Source: Paenibacillus thermotolerans
GTDB taxonomy: Bacteria; Bacillota; Bacilli; Paenibacillales; YIM-B00363
Assembly (NCBI RefSeq): GCF_028745515.1
Contig: NZ_JAQZSG010000020.1
Span: 1-52,737, forward strand
Length of the DNA: 52,737 nucleotides
Direction of reading: 5' to 3'
In this document: piece by piece, positions 50,075 through 52,737 of the stretch
Position numbering within the stretch: the stretch's first letter is position 1
Layout: each line of letters opens with the position of its first letter
The notes under the pieces: generated by a model
Databases searched by the model: none
Told to the model about the DNA's origin: nothing
The model's input: the letters and a program-made list of their open reading frames with translations, nothing else
Program-made: the position numbers and the translations under genes

Positions 50075-50791
50075 ATGGCTGAAGGAAGTCATACGATTTT
50101 GATCGTCGACGACGAGGAGCGCATTCGCAGACTGCTCCGCATGTATTTGGAGAAGGAGCATTTCGTCATCGAGGAGGCGGAGGACGGAGAAACCGCGCTC
50201 CGCATGGCGCAGGAGAAAGATTACGACCTGATTTTGCTCGACGTGATGCTGCCGGGCATAGACGGCGTGGAGGTTTGTGCCCGTCTGCGCCAAAGCAAGG
50301 CGACGCCGGTCGTCATGCTGACGGCGAAAGGGGAGGAAGCCAACCGCGTGCAAGGGTTTGAAGTCGGCGTGGACGATTATGTCGTCAAGCCGTTTTCGCC
50401 GCGGGAGGTTATTTATCGCGTGAAGGCGATATTGCGCAGATCGTCGGCGACGGCGTTCCTTTCCAGGGAGGCGCATACGAGCAATAACATCGTATTTCCG
50501 CATATCATGATCGAGCATGACGCGCATCGGGTGACCGCAGCAGGCCAGGAGGTAAGCTTGACGCCGAAGGAGTACGAGCTGCTGCATTACCTTGCCGTTT
50601 CGCCGGACAAAGTGTTTTCCAGAGAGCAGCTGCTGAAGGATGTATGGAATTACGAATTTTTCGGCGATCTTCGTACGGTCGATACGCATGTGAAGCGGCT
50701 CCGCGAGAAGCTTAACAAAGTGTCTCCGGAAGCTGCCGCCATGATTACGACGGTGTGGGGAGTCGGGTATAAGCTAGAGGTGCCGAAGTAA
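50075..50791 (+). CDS. resD: Response regulator ResD
   Basis: This OmpR/PhoB-type response regulator activates respiratory and anaerobic genes in Bacillus. The receiver domain (about 6-120) holds the acidic pocket DDEE (12-15), the phosphorylated Asp56 in LILLDVMLPG, the Thr in MLTAKGEE and the Lys in VVKPFS. The winged-helix effector domain (about 140-236) holds LTPKEYELLHYL and RTVDTHVKRLREKL. The 238 residues match ResD. AGGAGAAA precedes the ATG. resE follows after 2 bp. Confidence 0.92.
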   Translation: MAEGSHTILIVDDEERIRRLLRMYLEKEHFVIEEAEDGETALRMAQEKDYDLILLDVMLPGIDGVEVCARLRQSKATPVVMLTAKGEEANRVQGFEVGVDDYVVKPFSPREVIYRVKAILRRSSATAFLSREAHTSNNIVFPHIMIEHDAHRVTAAGQEVSLTPKEYELLHYLAVSPDKVFSREQLLKDVWNYEFFGDLRTVDTHVKRLREKLNKVSPEAAAMITTVWGVGYKLEVPK

Positions 50792-50793
50792 CG

Positions 50794-52296
50794 ATGCTGA
50801 CGATCCTGAAAAGCATCGTCGGAAAGCTTTGGATGACGATCATCGTACTTGTGGCGGTCGTTCTGCTCATCCTGGGCATTCCTTTGCTGCAATATATCGA
50901 TACCGTATTTTCGGTCGCCGAAGCGTATGAAGTGAAACGGCTATTCATTATCGCTTGCGCCATCGGTTTTTTGCTTACGACGTTTTTCGCCTTTTTCTTA
51001 TCGACAAAAATTACTCAGCCGCTGCTTCAGCTGAAGCGGGCGGCCGACATGATTACTGCGGGAGAGTACCAGTCGAGAGTCCGCATTCATTCCGACGACG
51101 AAATCGGGCAGCTGTCCCGCGCTTTTAATCATATGGGCGAAAAGCTGGACGTCACGATTCGGGATTTGAATTACGAAAAGGAGCACCTTTCCAGCATTCT
51201 GCGTTCGATGACGGATGCGGTCATCACAGTGGATGCGGACGGGTTTGTCATTTCCTGCAATCCGCCGGGTGAAACCGTTGCCGGTGAATGGGAGAAGCTC
51301 GTGGCGCCGCATCGGGCGGCTCCCGCCGCTGCGGTGGCGGGGGACGGAGAGCTGCCGAAGGAGCGGCCGCGCCGAAGCATTCCTGCGCCGCTGTACGATG
51401 TGTTCCGGATGGTCGTCGAGGAAGAGAAGGAAGTCGTGACGAAGCTGCACGTGGGCAGCGGCGTTTGGTCGGTGTCGATGGACCCGCTGTATACCCACGG
51501 CACGCTCCACGGGGCAGTGGCGGTGCTGCGTGACGTCACGGAGGAATATCGCGCCGAGAAGATGCGCAAAGATTTCGTGGCGAACGTGTCGCACGAGCTG
51601 CGGACGCCTCTGTCGATGCTCCAGGGGTACAGCGAGGCGCTGCTTGACGACATCGCGTCCACTCCGGAGGAACGGCGGGAAATGGCTCAGGTCATCAATG
51701 AAGAGTCGCTTCGGATGGGGCGGCTCGTGAAGGATTTGCTGGATTTAGCCAAGATCGAGGCCGGGCGCTTGGAGATGAACATGGGCAACGTATCGCTCAT
51801 GCCGCTGCTGCAGCGCGTGCACCGGAAGTTTTCCGTGCTTGCCAAGGATCAGGGCATCACGCTTCGCTTGGATGTCGATCCGAACGCTGCGGCGGGGCTT
51901 GTCCTGGAGTCGGCCGATGAGGATCGGCTCGAGCAGGTCATGACCAATCTGCTCGATAACGCCATCCGCCATACGCCGGAGGGGAAGGACATTACGGTTC
52001 GGGCGGAGCGCGCGCAGCTGCCTGGCGGCGATGCGGTCCGCATCGAGATCGAGGACCAAGGCCAAGGAATTCCGCCTGAGGATTTCCCGTATATTTTCGA
52101 ACGGTTTTACAAGGCGGATAAAGCCCGCACCCGCGGCGCCTCCGCCGGAGGGACCGGTCTCGGGCTCGCGATCGTCAAAAATATTATCGACGCCCACGAG
52201 GGCACGATTACGGCTAAAAGCCGGATCGGACACGGTACGACATTTACCGTCACGCTCCCTGTAGCTGCGGCGGTTTCTGTAGAAAAAAGAAGATAA
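50794..52296 (+). CDS. resE: Sensor histidine kinase ResE, without extracytoplasmic domain
   Basis: The 500-residue partner of ResD. TM1 (about 13-33) and TM2 (about 49-70) are separated by only about 15 residues, so the large outside domain of B. subtilis ResE (589 residues) is absent. A HAMP domain (about 71-123), a PAS-like domain (about 126-250), the H box with His267 (ANVSHELRTPLSML), N box (LLDNAIRHTPEG), G1 (DQGQGIPPED) and G2 (GGTGLGLAIVK) follow, so it looks active. Signal input must come through the PAS, HAMP or membrane parts. A Pro/Ala-rich stretch (172-198) interrupts the PAS region. Confidence 0.9.
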   Translation: MLTILKSIVGKLWMTIIVLVAVVLLILGIPLLQYIDTVFSVAEAYEVKRLFIIACAIGFLLTTFFAFFLSTKITQPLLQLKRAADMITAGEYQSRVRIHSDDEIGQLSRAFNHMGEKLDVTIRDLNYEKEHLSSILRSMTDAVITVDADGFVISCNPPGETVAGEWEKLVAPHRAAPAAAVAGDGELPKERPRRSIPAPLYDVFRMVVEEEKEVVTKLHVGSGVWSVSMDPLYTHGTLHGAVAVLRDVTEEYRAEKMRKDFVANVSHELRTPLSMLQGYSEALLDDIASTPEERREMAQVINEESLRMGRLVKDLLDLAKIEAGRLEMNMGNVSLMPLLQRVHRKFSVLAKDQGITLRLDVDPNAAAGLVLESADEDRLEQVMTNLLDNAIRHTPEGKDITVRAERAQLPGGDAVRIEIEDQGQGIPPEDFPYIFERFYKADKARTRGASAGGTGLGLAIVKNIIDAHEGTITAKSRIGHGTTFTVTLPVAAAVSVEKRR

Positions 52297-52383
52297 ATCT
52301 TGTTGTCCGTGGAACAAAATTGCGCCCTTAGCGGCGCGTATCCAAGCCTTTAGCCCCATCGGGGAGCTGCGGGCATAAATTTT

Positions 52384-52417
52384 CGGGGTCGGAGGGTCAT
52401 CTTCCGCCCCGTTTTTG
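52384..52417 (+). terminator. Terminator of the res operon
   Basis: CGGGG..CGGA pairs with TCCG..CCCCG over a short loop, followed by TTTTT. Confidence 0.7.
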
Positions 52418-52737
52418 TTTTGAATAGGGTAAGAACTGCTTCGCACGGCAGTTTCCTATTACTAACGGAAACGAATGTCCGCTAAAATGGGCTAGTTTAC
52501 ATAATTCGGCGATTTAACGGAAGGCGTTGTCCGCTAACACGGTGTTTTCTCCCGATTTTTTGACTTTTCAACAAATTAGCGGACATCTTGTTCCGTTATT
52601 CCGTCGGATCCCGCCGTTTTCCGCGAATTAGCGGACATTGCTTTCCGCTAAGTTCGCTCGAAATCGCATACAAGCGCAAGGCAGCACAGTCCGCGAAGGA
52701 GGAGCTGCAGCAGCTGCTCCCCGCTTAGCCGGTAACG
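52418..52737. other. Gene-free end of the window
   Basis: About 320 bases after the res terminator. It holds hairpin element copy B and then about 70 bases, including AAGGAGGAG near 52700, in which no start of a gene can be supported before the window ends. Confidence 0.5.
52463..52666. repeat. Dispersed hairpin element, copy B
   Basis: A 204-bp direct copy of the element at 32476-32680, with scattered substitutions. The four TTAGCGGA-n8-TCCGCTAA-type palindromes lie near 52463-52485, 52514-52537, 52575-52597 and 52627-52650. It lies after the res operon terminator, again outside genes. Confidence 0.85.

Overview
The window is a stretch of bacterial chromosome from a high-GC, endospore-forming member of the Bacillota. 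Gene content and order, the long spore-gene block and the Bacillus-type promoters fit the Paenibacillaceae (Paenibacillus/Cohnella-like). This placement is an inference from synteny and protein resemblance; no database search was run. Almost all genes are on the + strand. No tRNA, rRNA, transposase, phage gene or CRISPR array was seen.

Layout. (1) 1-2,175: a short accessory stretch with a small membrane protein, an unknown minus-strand gene behind a LexA-like box, a membrane-anchored CuA protein and a DUF2627 gene. (2) 2,365-8,625: the branched-chain 2-oxoacid dehydrogenase operon lpdV-bkdAA-bkdAB-bkdB, a 33-codon Prli42 miniprotein gene on the minus strand and an M20 peptidase. (3) 8,654-15,463: mciZ (minus) divergent from nudF, then an endonuclease Q-like protein, spoIIM, fur, a short-chain dehydrogenase, ald, yqzK and xerD. 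(4) 15,561-19,776: a nucleoside-salvage operon deoB, two tandem purine nucleoside phosphorylases and pdp. (5) 19,823-24,744: an accessory insertion with two tandem-repeat arrays facing opposite ways, an ABC-2 transporter with a TetR regulator, and an unknown winged-helix protein. (6) 24,887-30,829: dacF, spoIIAA-spoIIAB-sigF and spoVAA-AB-AF. (7) 30,976-34,015: lysA, a repeat-rich gap, an unknown minus-strand gene and ppiB. (8) 34,102-38,154: FMN riboswitch and ribD-ribE-ribBA-ribH. (9) 38,211-41,041: scpA-scpB, a DUF2953 gene and ytfJ/gerW. (10) 41,415-52,296: an SLH/CAP secreted protein, dacB-spmA-spmB, a short amidase, rluB and resA-resB-resC-resD-resE.

How it works together. Much of the window serves sporulation. 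Stage-specific promoters can be read by eye: sigma-H before spoIIAA, sigma-F before ytfJ, sigma-E before spoIIM, dacB and (probably) mciZ, and sigma-G before spoVAA. Housekeeping blocks provide branched-chain acyl-CoA for membrane lipids, nucleoside salvage, riboflavin, lysine, chromosome condensation and cytochrome c maturation with its ResDE regulators.

The most unusual signals are: the back-to-back tandem arrays at 19.9-21.3 kb; a second purine nucleoside phosphorylase with altered base-binding residues; a ResE kinase without an extracytoplasmic sensor domain; a LexA-like box before an unknown gene; dispersed TTAGCGGA/TCCGCTAA hairpin elements; a TGACA/TGTCA cluster with about 21-bp spacing; and a spoVA operon without AC, AD and AEB. 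I see no clear evidence of a defence system or other wholly new multi-gene system. The array-bearing insertion is the best candidate for something undescribed.
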